A model generated the notes under the pieces. It worked only from the letters and a program-made list of their open reading frames with translations, searched no databases and was not told the DNA's origin. 64,000 nucleotides of DNA. Source: Acanthopleura granulata (lineage: Eukaryota; Mollusca; Polyplacophora; Chitonida; Chitonidae). The position numbers were made by a program, and so were the translations under genes. The DNA is taken from positions 38,802,252-38,866,251 of the forward strand of contig JABBOT010000001.1 of NCBI GenBank assembly GCA_016165875.1, given 5' to 3'. Positions 17,481 to 30,174 of this stretch are shown in pieces (within the stretch, counting starts at the first letter, position 1; each line of letters starts with the position of its first letter).

Positions 17481-19310
17481 ATTTATTTCAGAAAAAGATA
17501 CAGAAAAGTAGAGATACAATAGAGTGCAATCACGATCAGTTTTGACAAAATTACTCTACAAATGTGACTATACATGTGACTTGATTACTGTTTGGGTGGA
17601 CAGAAACACGTGGCCATATACCGTTGTAATACGACACAGCTTTGGTGACTGGGGTGAAAACAGACTTACAACTTGCACGGTTATGTAATACACCCGTATT
17701 AAACGCAGGTCAGTAATACAGGTCGGAACTGAAAGAATCCGTACATTCCAGCATTTCGTTTGTTCGGTGCCACAGTCAGTAAAGCGTTCAGCCACAGATT
17801 ACCTGACGACTCAAAGGCTATGGAGAATCTGTGCAAACCAAGAAACTCGTGCGGACATGAAACTGGTTGGGTAGGTCAGAGTTTGTGCCTTGCAGAGGTG
17901 AGGGCAAATCTGCACCGGGTAGCTCCATACAAGCGTGATGGAATCGACCGGAATGTTCTTTTACAAAATGACAAAGTCATTTATATCCCAATTTAGTACT
18001 GGCCAGTTTCCTATCTGCGCTTTCTGTCGCACGAAAGAATACATTGTCATCATCGGTCGAAGCACCATGAATCTTGCCTTGTTTTTTCAGGCTAAGCAAA
18101 GTTTTAAATAAAAAAGCGGAACTTCGTTAGATCCTCGTAGACATACACATTTGATAAGGATGGCCTCATGTGGAGAGATTTCCTTGCTTGTAATAACTCT
18201 GTTCGTTTGTGACATGATGTAAATTTCGTAATGATTTGCGTTTTCTACAAATTGCTTCACCTGTAGTTTCATTTTCCAGTAGCGTGACACCATTTATTCT
18301 CAAACATTCTCTTCTGCTCTAGTATTTAGCACGGTCAAAAGACAAAGCATTTTCTTTCTTTCAGCATTTTTAGTTCTGCTGTGGTTTCATTTAGAGCAGT
18401 TTTCGGAATTTGTAAAGAATAGGTTGAGTTATTGTTCGTCGCCGACCCACTTTTCCGATGTCCATTGAGAGAAGATCATTTTTCAATGAATTGACGTAAC
18501 CCTACCACGTGATATCACCCTCATCCTTAATATTGCCCAGTTTTCAAACAGAACACTTCCGCAGATAATTTCTCTACTTGGTCGTGGTATTTTTCTATTA
18601 GCTTATCTCTTTCACATAATGTCTCAACAGTAGTCTTTAATCAGTAGCGAGTGATAATATTTTTGAATCACTTTCTTTCATAATTGTCCAATTAATATAT
18701 AATTTCTATTATTTGATTCATTGCTGACTCTATAGCTTGTTGAATACAGGTATCAAGATTCTTTTGCACCCTGCTGTCAATAAGACATTCCAAATTTACA
18801 AGGCCTGACGGTATAGGGTTGGGCTGATGGTGGACTGACTGCTGGCTGATGGTATGTCAGCATGTGAGTTTATTTTCTTCAAAGTAAGATTTTGCAAAGG
18901 TTTGCGTGCCATTCTCTTGTTAGTCCCATGATGTTTGCCCGAGTTGTCCATATCAGGTCTCGTGCACGCCATTTTGAAAGTAGGCTCCTCACAATGTGCT
19001 GAGGATTAGGGCTCGACCTGCATGTCCTGTGATAAAAGCTCGAATGGCATTCAACAAAGAACGGCAATATCTGATTCATAGTTATGTATATCAGTCATCT
19101 TTCAAATTCCTCACAATATCACAACCTAGCATTAGAACAATTATCCCATCTCAATGAAAATAGCGGAGCTCTCACCGACACGTCTGCTATTGTCGCCATC
19201 TTGGGGTAATATCCCATTGTGTGCTTCGATGCACTCTTTCTCTGTCTACCATCAACGCCTACATGTTTTTCCAACCCTAAATTGCAATGTAACACCGTAC
19301 TGCAGGAGCC
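17481..19310. other. Non-coding host DNA, nothing recognised
   Basis: Only short, unrelated open frames; none shows a known motif, and several lack an ATG. Confidence 0.5.
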
Positions 19311-19314
19311 TCTC

Positions 19315-19515
19315 CCCAATATGGTCGCTGTGAGTTCAACTCCAGCTCTGGTGAACTTTCTCTCCGGTGGTGTGTGGGAAGGTCTGCCATCAACCGGCGG
19401 ATGATGGAAGGTTTCCCGAAGGCTCTACCTGGTTTCATTCCATCGTAATTAAGTCTGGACGCTGTAGTATAAGTGAAATATTCTTCAGTAAGACACCATT
19501 CCAAAAATATAAATA
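19315..19515 (+). mobile_element. SINE copy, old and diverged
   Basis: GGTCGCTGTGAGTTCAACTCCAGCTC..., GGAAGGTCTGCCATCAACC and GTATAAGTGAAATATTCTTCAGTAAG match the body and tail of the SINE at 22093, with many substitutions. Confidence 0.65.
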
Positions 19516-20039
19516 GATAACTGCGGAAATTGGACAATCTGATGACGGATGAGATTCGGAGTAGATGTAGTGCCATTTAGCTTACAATGTAGAGAAATGG
19601 CGCATCCTGGGATCAAATTTCAACTGAATCTCGACCATGTAGATCTTATGTTATACAATAAATCTCGACCGAATCTCTACTGAATCTCTACTGCATGACG
19701 CGCTGTTGTGAGACTCTTGTTGGAGTGGCCGCTTTTTACCGTCTCAGACGATATTTAGTGCATAAAGCGACTGAGATTTGCAACCAGAATGCGCCATCCG
19801 TCTGAAGTTCCCATTGTCATATGAGTGTCTATGCACAGTGACTGTAACATTTCTTCGAGATTCATACGACACTTCGTGGACAAATGAATGACGAACCCAG
19901 ATTTCATTGCGGGAGATTCCAATTCAGTGGACACCAAGAGATTCAGACGCAGTCGGGAGATTTTTACAGGAGATTCTCGAGGCAGTGTTGCTGGAGCCTA
20001 GTTGGAATCTCGCCAGAATGTCTGATCTGTATGGTGGCT
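19516..20039. other. Non-coding host DNA
   Basis: Holds short repeats of AATCTC(G/T)AC(C/T) near 19620-19690; otherwise nothing recognised. Confidence 0.4.
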
Positions 20040-20253
20040 GGCAGTCATTGCGCGGACCCGCAGAGAGCTCGATTCTTAAAAAACCCGCGACATTCGCTTC
20101 CCCGCGGAATAAAAGGAAGGCGCGAAGGGCGCGAATCCATGACCTCCACGACCACGCGGGGAGCGCGGAAGTCGCAGAGAGCTCGGATCTGCGCCCTCCG
20201 TGCCTTCCGCGCTCTGCGTGGGGTCGCGCGGGTCGAGTTTTTTTTTTTTTTTT
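20040..20253. other. GC-rich hairpin patch ending in a T run
   Basis: The patch is much more GC-rich than its surroundings. AGCGCGGAAG (about 20162) pairs with CTTCCGCGCT (about 20205), and inside it CGCAGA pairs with TCTGCG. A run of about 16 T follows at 20238-20253. No coding sense is evident. Confidence 0.5.
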
Positions 20254-20539
20254 AATCCACGGTCTTGGCGGGGTCTCGGAAGGTGCGGTCAAAAACGGAC
20301 GCTATCAGCCACCTAGATCTTTACTAGATCATGACTATATTTCTCCTTATTCGCTGGAGTATTACTGTTCCCGGTTTGGGGCAAGGTATGCCGTTATCGG
20401 CTTCCAGATAGTCCCATAAGATAAATGACCATTTATAAATAAATGAATAAAATTTAAAAAATAAATAAATGAATAAATAAAACATGCAATTCGTGACTAC
20501 AACATTATTCTATGTCTTATGATATCTTGCAAGTTCGTT

Positions 20540-20705
20540 AAAGAGAAAGAGCTTGTAAAAATAAAGATGTAGTGAATGAAAAGGCCATTAAAAACTGTAT
20601 TTGAAAATACTTTCACTGATTTTTTCGCATGTTTTTCTCACCATGTTAAATGCAGTCAACTGTTCTGATTGTATGGTGGGTACTATGGACTATATTGATG
20701 ATGTG
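20540..20705 (+). mobile_element. Half of a foldback element
   Basis: AAAGAGCTTGTAAAAATAAAG...CCATTAAAAACTGTATTTGAAAATACTTTCACTG...GATTGTATGGTGGGT aligns with the left arm of the foldback element at 44222-44400. The right arm is missing. It ends where the tandem triplication begins. Confidence 0.6.
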
Positions 20706-22092
20706 TGTCTTTTTATGTTTTCTTGAAAGCGTGATACACAAAGGACCAGCTTGTGGGTTCATTTTCCTGGATGACATCTCCAAGGCTCGGCCTGAACTGG
20801 AGCAAAGACCCAGAGACAAAACCCAATAATCAGTGTGTGGTCAGTGATCATGATGACTTGATCAGGCTGATCATACCGACTCTCTGAACTGTGATTGGCT
20901 TAATCTACCAGAACTGTCGGAAACAATCCGAACAAACCAACGCGATGCTCGGGGACTTTGCGATGGGAGAGGATAACGTTACTGGACAAGTTGGATAGCT
21001 TTCAACGTCCTTCTAGCTAATCTGCTCCGATCCTCTCTCTGTGAGCAATAAGCAGCCAACCGAGGTTGTTTAACCCCCAAATCCCGTTACATCAACCCCG
21101 TCGACAGTAATTTAATCCGATAACAAACCGGAAGGTAGACAACAGAGCGAAGGGAATGATAGGCTCTAGCTAAAACGGAAACGGAAACGAACAATCGGGT
21201 CTGCTTGTATAACCTGGGTGTTTCGTCTCCAAATCGACCAATGAACAGTCTCCTCGGGTAATTTGTGATTTGTGATTGTTATGTAAGATTCTACAGGGTA
21301 TCCTATTATACCCAATGTGCGTAACGGATGGCATAATCATTCCATTTTGGTTTGAAATTAGCCACCATATGGTTTATATTGTTTTAAACGAAATTTTTTG
21401 TGTATGTGTGTGTATATTAAGGTCACGGAAGACTGAAAATTAAGTGAACAATCGGGTGATACCAGATGGCAAAAGGTCTTGTAACTCTACGACAATTTCC
21501 GACAGGTTGTGGAGAATTGAAAACTCCTTGAATGTAATCGCTAAATTATGAAGAATTACGATGTTCAAGTTCACAGCTTTCTGGCACATGGATATTGATA
21601 AAAAAAAATGCAGAACACCTTTCATAACATACCCCATGGTTAAACAGCTCTGCATTAACTGTTAGGCTTTCTTGAGTGTCTGAGACATATTTCTCTTCGG
21701 GAAAGCTGACGTTACAACTAGATGTGGAGGACTTGATCCAAACAAAGTCAGCATGCATGCTTCACATTTAGGCTTTATCCTTCCGTTTACATTGTGGTCT
21801 TTTCTGAAACTAACCAGGACATGTATAGATAAATTTTCCCTTATGTTTTAAAGTGTTAGATTCTAATGCGTGGAGAACTGGCCTTAGTAGCCAGGCTCAC
21901 TCCGGGCATTGACGGCTAAGAAATGGTGGGTGGAAGCATCTAGTATCCTCAGGGTATTGGAGCAAACTGATCTGGCTTGTTTAGCAGGAGGTTTATTTCA
22001 AACGAGTTCCAGAATAGACACTGAGGAGATGTGAAGGTATCGGAGATGAAAAATGATAAACAAATGGCTTGTTCAACAATATATATATATAT

Positions 22093-22348
22093 ATGGCTCA
22101 GTCGGTTATCGCGCTATCGCAGCACAATGACCCGAAACCTCCGACCAATGCCGTCGCTGTGAGTTCAAGACCAGCTCATCCGGGCTTCCTCTCCGGCCGT
22201 ACGTGGGACGGTCTGCCAACAACCTGCGGATGGTCGTGGGCTTCCCCCGGGCTCTGTCCGGTTTCCTCCCACAATAATGCTGGCCGCCGTCGTATAAGTG
22301 AAATATTCTTGAGTACGGCGTAAAACACCAATCAAATAAATAAATATG
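22093..22348 (+). mobile_element. tRNA-derived SINE, full length
   Basis: The head GGCTCAGTCGGTTATCGCG resembles a tRNA A box, GTGAGTTCAAGACC a B box. The body contains CGTGGGACGGTCTGCCAACAACC and CCGGTTTCCTCCCAC; the tail GTATAAGTGAAATATTCTTGAG...CAATCAAATAAATAAATA is the family signature. It resembles widespread molluscan/lophotrochozoan SINEs. Confidence 0.8.
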
Positions 22349-23131
22349 TTTCTGCGCTAACCGGGTAAGTGTATGATCTACATTTTGCTCTCCGTGCACG
22401 TGATAGCATGGACCGGAAATCAGTCGCGTGTTCTCGAGGCGTCTGTGTTAATCAGTTTCGTGTCATTGTCCATGATGCTTACGTTCTGGATAAATATATC
22501 CTTATTGTAAACATGTTTACGGACAGACCATCCAGAATTTTCTTTACGTTAGGCTATAAATATGAACGACGAAGTTATAAAGCTCACAGTCATTTACTTA
22601 CGTCTACTTTGAAAGCAGTCATTTTACTTATGTCCACTCGACAGTAGTCTTTTGCTCAAGTTCGTGTGAGAGCAACTCTCGTTCATTTAGAAGGATTTTG
22701 TATGATTCGGAGATATCAGTTTTCATACCATTCGACAATCTTGTCATTTTGTACTCCAGTTTCGTGCGTTGCGTTTTTGTGAGCTTGTGTTTTGCCACTT
22801 GCTATTTGGCGTTATTGTCAACCCGTCGGCCCAGAAAAATCGCACCTTGCTGATGAATTGTATAGATACCTCATCAGCACACCGTGCCCACTGCTGTTCG
22901 TCACTTACAGGATCCTTACAGGTCACTTACAGGATAATCCTTCGATTTGAGAATTTCCGAGGATTGTGGATTCTATAGTTACGTGGACTGACTTGCCTTT
23001 GGAAGCCGGAATATTCCAATCGGATTTGGAAGTTGTCACCAGTAAGAAACTATATATTTTGTAATTATGTGCATTATTTTGGTATATTATTATCAGTTGT
23101 ACTATTTTTCTGTTTTGTTTAGATATATGTA

Positions 23132-23315
23132 TTGAACTTATTCAAGCATTTTCGTGCTTCTTTGTTTGATCTTGTGTAAGGCCTATCGCTTCAGAGAATT
23201 GAACAAGCCATGTGTTTATCCATTTTCCTCTCCGATAGTGGTACTCTTACAACAGCGATAGGCCTTACACAACATCAAACAAAGAAACACGAAGGCGCTT
23301 GAACACGTTCAATAC
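23132..23315. repeat. Inverted repeat (MITE-like), arms of about 57 bp
   Basis: GAACTTATTCAAGCATTTTCG...GTAAGGCCTATCGCT (about 23133-23191) is inverted at about 23254-23312 (AGCGATAGGCCTTACACAAC...GAACACGTTC), with a spacer of about 62 bp. Arm identity is high. Confidence 0.7.
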
Positions 23316-23439
23316 GTGTATCTGAATGAAATAAATAATAATTCATTCCTGAGACAGTATATACCTATCATATATCATATAAGAATTAATATAATATATC
23401 ATATAAGAATTAATGTGCAGATTATTAAGGATATATATC

Positions 23440-23499
23440 GGCACGATATGGCTGAGATAATGCCGATGTGGCGTTAAGCAGTAATCATTGATTAATTAA

Positions 23500-23578
<79 letters not shown>
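23440..23578 (+). repeat. Second SINE-type tail plus long TA microsatellite
   Basis: GGCACGATATGGCTGAGATAATGCCGATGTGGCGTTAA (from 23449) is a repeat tail also found inverted at about 41906-41965. It runs into a TA run of about 75 nt (23503-23578). Confidence 0.6.
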
Positions 23579-23581
<3 letters not shown>

Positions 23582-26162
23582 GCTAATGATCAGAGGGCCC
23601 CTCACGCATGAAAGTCTGTAAAAACTCCACTTCCTTCAGAAGTAAAATAAAATTTCTATTTCAAGCAGTTCTGTCCTTAAGAAGCCATGGTGTAGCGCAT
23701 GTATATCTACTCGACCCCCTTCTGTCGATGCAAGGTATCGCACTCTTTACCATTACACACACACTATTTTCCTACAAAGTATATTTTAATCTGTTGAAAT
23801 CTATTGCTCAGTTTACCTTAGAGTCAACAATATCCGATATGATGTGACTGCGTCTTGCCACTAATTGCAGTTACTCTAAACCTGAAGGTAAAAATGGGAA
23901 ACCTTGGGAAGCTAAAATACAACAAACATGAAGTTTTACAAGATTTATGGAGTTATTTGTGCCTCCGTCTTTGTCTACTATTATTTAAGCGTTTTAACCC
24001 CTTTGAATTCACGGAAAGCTCTTCATACTGGCTGAACCCACGCATTCTTGCTTGGAGTAACTGAACCAAATATGGTAGTGTCCTCAAATCGGCCATTTCT
24101 TTATTGCAGCTTGAGCCGGGTCATTTTCTGTCTTTGAAGAAACACTCTGAGTGTGTTTCTGGCCCTTGGGGATTTTAACCCTGGACATAGACGTCTTCTT
24201 CGACATATCTAAAGGTAATGATCAATACAGATTGGTGAGTAAAGCCCGACGAATGGTTTTTGTCGCCACAAAGTCATGTAGTCACAATGAAGGTGGAAAC
24301 CCTGTATAAATATCAAACTTACACTATTGCAGCCGAAATGTTTTTACTATGGCAGATCTATGAATGTCGGTCAGGCGACGTGGGACACTCTATATACAAG
24401 TCATCATTATTTCGTCATAGCCTGTCCTGGTGATCCCTAATGAGATTCAGCGGACGGCGAACCATGCCTGACGTTAGTGTACATCTAATGTTACTCCAAT
24501 AAATCCGGTGTCTTCATCGATTTCCTCACGTCGTTATCTCTTACACATTGTTATTCTGTTTTTATGATCCAGTGAGCATCCCTCTTGCATAGGCGCCGAC
24601 CGCTTGTGAACATAATTTTGGCGCTAAATTGGAGCTAAATAGGCGCTAGCCACCGTTGCCATTTCATCTTTTGTGAAGTGTTTCTCCTGTGTGTATCAAC
24701 GATCCAGTGACCTGACTTGTGTACAGTGAAGCGACCATCCCGATGTTATTCAGAGCGTGAGTGAAGCCTAAATCTTCTAGTGACAGGACGATATTTACCA
24801 GCGTGTGGCTTCATATAAGTTACTTTACAATCCGTAGTTGTTCTGTCGTATACATGACTAGTCATCAGTGGTATAGGGAACACCAATCAGAATAATTGTT
24901 TAATAGAAAATTGTTCTTGGAATATCTTTAAATAAGTTTGACGTCTAAGTGGTAAATCGAAACGGATTCTTAGCTATTGTCAGTATCTTCAACGGATAAA
25001 TTTCTATGGGAAATCTGAGGAACAGAATACTTCACATTTGATTGCTGCTTAATGTGAAACGCAAGAATTCTTCACTGATTCTGCGGTGGCACAGAAAATA
25101 TGCATCACCCAATGTAAAATCATAAGACAGCAGAAGGTAACTAGAACAAATCGCCATTATTGACACCGTTGAAATGATAAGAAAAAATACCTTCATTTAT
25201 TGTTACAGATTTTTTAAAAAGATAAAAAACAGTTTAAAAGAATTAAATTCAGAGAGTCCACCAACATAACAAAAGAAAACATTTCTCTCTCAATTTTTTC
25301 TTTTGTAACACGAGCTCTTACAAAGAAACTAGACATGCATGGTTTCTTTCCTTAAAGAAATAAATTCTCCTCAACACCAAATACCCAAGGTATGGTCTTT
25401 AATATTTTATAAGGAAAAATTCTCTTAACCAGAAGATGTTTTTATTAATAAACTGCTACTATGAAATCCTTAGTGCAATAGAGTCTCTTTGGATCATTAC
25501 TGCCCGTAACGGCGTGTTCTGGACAGCCATGACATTGTTACAAGTCCAGGTTTAGTTAGCCGTCATGTTTGACACCAGTGCGCCGTGCGTGCCGGAATCA
25601 AAATCTCCCCCAGACATCGGATAAGAAGTGGATAGTGTCAGAACTATGTTATTGCCCTTGGATAAAATAATGGCCAGTTCTGTTGTCGTATAGCGATAAT
25701 GACAGCAGATGACGCGTTCGCTGTTACTCGTTGATAACCGGAAGTAAGGAAACTCACAGAAGAATAGTTTGCCGAGGGTCATAAATGAAGTTTCCAGACG
25801 TCTCGTCTGCGGTAAAGTGGTTAGGTGAACCAAACTCCCACTGTGACATTTGACATTTGGTAAGAATAGAATCCTCTATGGTTCATTGAAGATGTCATGG
25901 CAGGATCACTGATAGGTCGGTTATTCCTGATTCCACCCTGTTGCATGGACCTCAAGGGGTGAATGGATCCTCAAAAGTGTTGCCGTCTTATACGTGTTTC
26001 GGGAAGACCAGGAGTTATTGACCAATGAGGTGGCGCGTAGGAATCGATCCAACTGTGGGTGCTCGGGCTTCCGCCTCTTATCAGGGATTCGAACCTTGAG
26101 GGACGGTTACTTCGGTCTTGGTCCCATTTCCTCTACTCATAGACTGTAGCACTTTAAAACAA

Positions 26163-26420
26163 AACCGGTGCCTCCGTGGCTCCATAGGTAAGTACGCTAG
26201 CGCAGCGCAATGACCCAGGAGCCTCCCACCAATGCCGTCGCTGTGAGTTCAAGTCCAGGTCATGCTGGCTTCCTCTCCGGCCGTACATGGGAAGGTCTGC
26301 CAACAACCTGCGGATGGTCCCCCGGGATGTGTCCGATTTCCTCCCATCATAATGCTGGCCGCCGTCGATTAAGTGAAAGTGCGGCGTTAAATATCAATCA
26401 AATAAATAAAGAAAGAAATA
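26163..26420 (+). mobile_element. tRNA-derived SINE
   Basis: GGTGCCTCCGTGGCTCCATAGG...GCGCAGCGCAATGACCC...GCTGTGAGTTCAAGTCC...GGTCTGCCAACAACCTGCGG, with a shortened tail AAATATCAATCAAATAAATAAAG. Same family as 22093-22348. Confidence 0.8.
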
Positions 26421-29400
26421 ATTAAAACAAAACCGCAAGTTTGATTTGTGGGGTTAACATAGGGTTGTCTAGCATGTAATCCCAAAAAGGACTAGATCTG
26501 ACCGAAAACTGATTAAAGAAATTTAGTCCTCAAGTAGTCATAAGGCATCTCGCCTGAGTATACCTGAAATAGTGCACCTGAGTGAATTAAAACTGCTCAT
26601 GTGCTAAAGAAATAGCAAGAGACAGGAGAATATTTAAGATATAAAAATGAGTACTACAAACATTGTCGGTTAGCTCAAATGAGTTAAATGAGCACATATT
26701 TATTAAAATGTGGTATCAAGTAAACATGCTATCATTATCAGTTATCAAGAAACAACAGCTCAAAAGCTTGTAAAGTGTAATCAACATAAAAATAATTAGA
26801 TTAGCATCCAATCTCACGTGACCGATAGGCAGCTTAAGGACTCAATTTATCTGTGCAGTTTTGTCCTCAACAACTTTACTCGGAGGCCAACTAATACCAC
26901 CTTGTACAGCTCTAGGCAATAGTGGTCTCAAACTTCTAATCGTGGGATGGCTATCGCAAGCGAAGAAAGTAAATGTCACTGGATACCTGGAACATGTCCT
27001 CGAAGCAAGCACAACATCTCACTTAAAATGCAAAATCGGAAATGGCAGAGTTGCCATAGGACTTGGACATCTGTTTAGTCATTTGATTCCTGATTGTTCA
27101 GTTTTTGGTTGTTAATGAGACAGCTTTCTGGCATGGCTCCAGTTTCTGGGAGTTATTTATCTAATGCATAACGACCTGAGATATCGTAAAGTGGTTTGAA
27201 GAAAAATGGAAAATGTTCTCCAAAACAAGAAAATAAAACTGAGGAGTTGCGCGGAAGTGGTTTCAATGACAAGTTAAAGTCATCCTGGGTGTTAAGTGCT
27301 CCAGATTGTCATGTGTCCGATGTTGCTGATTTACCGATATTTACATAGCATTTTTTCGAGTTTCATTTCTCTGCACTTTCGATTCCCGTTGCCAAGGATG
27401 GTAACAAACTACTCAACTCATCACCCAAAATTATTACATTTAAATTTACAATGTATGTTCAATTTCTCTTCGGAAAGCCACATAGAATCCATTATTGCAC
27501 AACCAGACATCAAGATGAATGACAATGACCAATTTGGTATGTCATTCTCTTTTTCTCTTCTACCTTTGTAGACTTATACCTTGACTCAGGCCAGGCATCT
27601 TGGTAGACGTAGCGGAAAGCAGCAAGAGAAAATCTAGATCAAAGAAAACATAGTCCAATCCAAACCTAGCCCTTGTGCTTCATTCACAGAAAGCCGGCTT
27701 GACTGGATAACCCGACGGAGAACTAACTGATGAAGGACATAACCATAATTTGCGATCAGGAATACAAATCATCCATCGTGTTGTGATCGAACACTTATGA
27801 CTTATTTTCATCATACCAACGAAAGTGTGTGTCATAAATTTCGATTTCTGTGGAGATTCTTGGTGTTGATACCTTTATAGCCAGTAAACGTTGATGTATT
27901 TACGACACACCGTTTGATCACAGCATTTGTCCCTGACTTCAGAAAGAGAACGGCTTTACAATCATTAGATAAATCTATTCGCATGATTTTCCATGATTTA
28001 GATATTCAAATATCTTGCCTGATATCACTAAAAACAGGCAAACATTAATTTTCACTGTGACAAAATCGATGCGAAATTAATAGTGGACGATGCCCAGAGA
28101 AAATCATGAGATGACAGTTCATCATTGTCGTGAAGTCTCTATATCGTGTATCAAGTACAGCACGTGAAACTATATTAACCTTTCGCATCGTTCTGGCAGT
28201 TTGTTCTGGCAATTTGTTGAAGCAATTTACACGAAATTAAAAAACTGAAGTCAAAAACTAAAATAATATGTCCTCATCATAAAACGCACCCCTTGAAACT
28301 GCATCTAAATGTACTTTTATTGGGTGTTATAAACTGTCTTGGATTAGAATTAAAAGTTCCTAAATATTTGAATACAAAATTGGCCTCTGTGGACCACAGT
28401 GATATTTACACAGTGTCAACGATCACTTCTTCTGTACTATTGTAACTTTACGAACGCTGCCTGGGAATGTTTCCAATGATGCGTTACCCAATCAATGATT
28501 CAAACTGCAGTTATAGAGGAAAACATTTGTACCATCAAGCTTTTCATGTTAATTTGAATTTTAAATATTAGACATTTCCCGATTTAAATCATGCCTTCTA
28601 CCAAATAATGCGTCGTTCTACACCATTCGCCTTACATGCACATGACTTGTGGCCATTTACAGGACAATGACGACTTTACATTACCCCGTCAGCTATCCGT
28701 CTCATCTGACACGGACGTCTCGGCCACATACGGCTGTAATATTGCCGACACGGCACCGATCTTAACCAGTAATTAGCCAAACAGCCCCCAGGGTTAATTG
28801 TTCTTCTTAGGAAAGATCGCTTATACCATGGAGATTCACACGTTGCCTGTCTGTACACAACGCCCAGGACGAATCAGCGACTTTTAATTGTGCCGACTTG
28901 ATGAGCCTATCTGATGACAGAAAGCGCCGGAGAGGAGTGTGTTGTGACTTAGGCAAGCGTGTAAATAGTCATAGAAGGGATCTATGAAAGGATGTGCTTT
29001 CCAGAAAAGGTTTTCTTCCAGGAGAATTGTGCTCTTGATTCCTTAGCATCTCATAAATGACCTTGTTAGCACCCGTTGTGTTGTGTAGTCTTTAACAAAT
29101 GGATTATGGTGAATGTGCTAAGTCTCTATATGGATGAAACTCCGATATATTTATGTAATATAATAACTGATTTCATTAACACGTAGAAGCGACTGAGGTC
29201 AGTGTATAGGTGGCAGGGACATGGTGTAGTGTATGCTCAGTAAAGCATGAAACCCGATACGAAACTTATTCAGTCGTATTTCATATAAACAGTACACCAA
29301 GATAGTCAAGTCAAGATACAGGGCTTAATTTAGCGAGGGGATTGTAATAGTGTTGCCTTTTCCTGTAACAAAAATAGATTCTGAAGTTTAAGAGCTGGGC

Positions 29401-30174
29401 TAGAAAAGCTATGGAGGAAGATTTACTCTGGAGCGTTTCTGCTGTTTAACCCTTTTGCCATTCGAAGAACACGGAATTCGCGTGGTGTCTCGGTGATACA
29501 ACACCATGAATACACTCATAAAGTCCTTGGCGATTATATGCTTACAACTTTCGTGGATTTTTGTTGTGTTCTGGACATCTCTTAATGAATTGAGGTAACA
29601 TAAACCAACCAATGTAGAATGCATTTGTAAGGGACGTTGCACCTAGTGAGCCGATCTATAGAGTTGGATTAAAATCAGGTCTTTTAATGGAGACATTAGG
29701 ACCCTTTTCCACGAAGATATTGTAAACTTTAGTGATAGTAAATACCATGTTGATTGGTGAGCTCTTATTTGAAAAGTGGCTTTCATTTATTTCAATCAAT
29801 CACAAGGGCTGAAAAAATTGAATGGTACGTGCATTGTATACGTGTATTCCCAAATTAGCCTTCAGTGAAATCAAATTAGGTTGCAAAGTTCCTTTGCTGT
29901 CAGGAATTCCACTGACTATCCCTAACCAAATAAATAAATTTATCAAAATGACTACAATAAAATAAATTCATTTATAAATGATTACAATTAATTAATGCCC
30001 TGTGATATGTGTGATGTTGTAACTAGAACATATGGTGACTTATTTTGAACTGGTTACAATGCTATCTTTTTCGGGACAACGTTACTGAAAACATTTGTGA
30101 CATTTTCTCAGGACATCGGGAATTCGAGCGTTTGTACCAAACAGAATGCTTGTGAATCGATAACCATCATCTTC

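Larger units (their letters stand above)
20700..30150 (+). repeat. Tandem segmental duplication, copy 1
   Basis: Landmarks shared with copies 2 and 3: TGTTATGTAAGA (21278), TTCAAGTTCACA (21563), an AAAATGGGAAACCTT block (23890), GATAGGTCGGTTATTCCTGA (25911), a GATGTTGCTGATTTACCGATATTTACAT block (27317) and an AAATATTAGACATT block (28563). Order and strand are kept. The copies differ by many substitutions and indels, so the event is old. No conserved long frame is seen. Confidence 0.8.
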
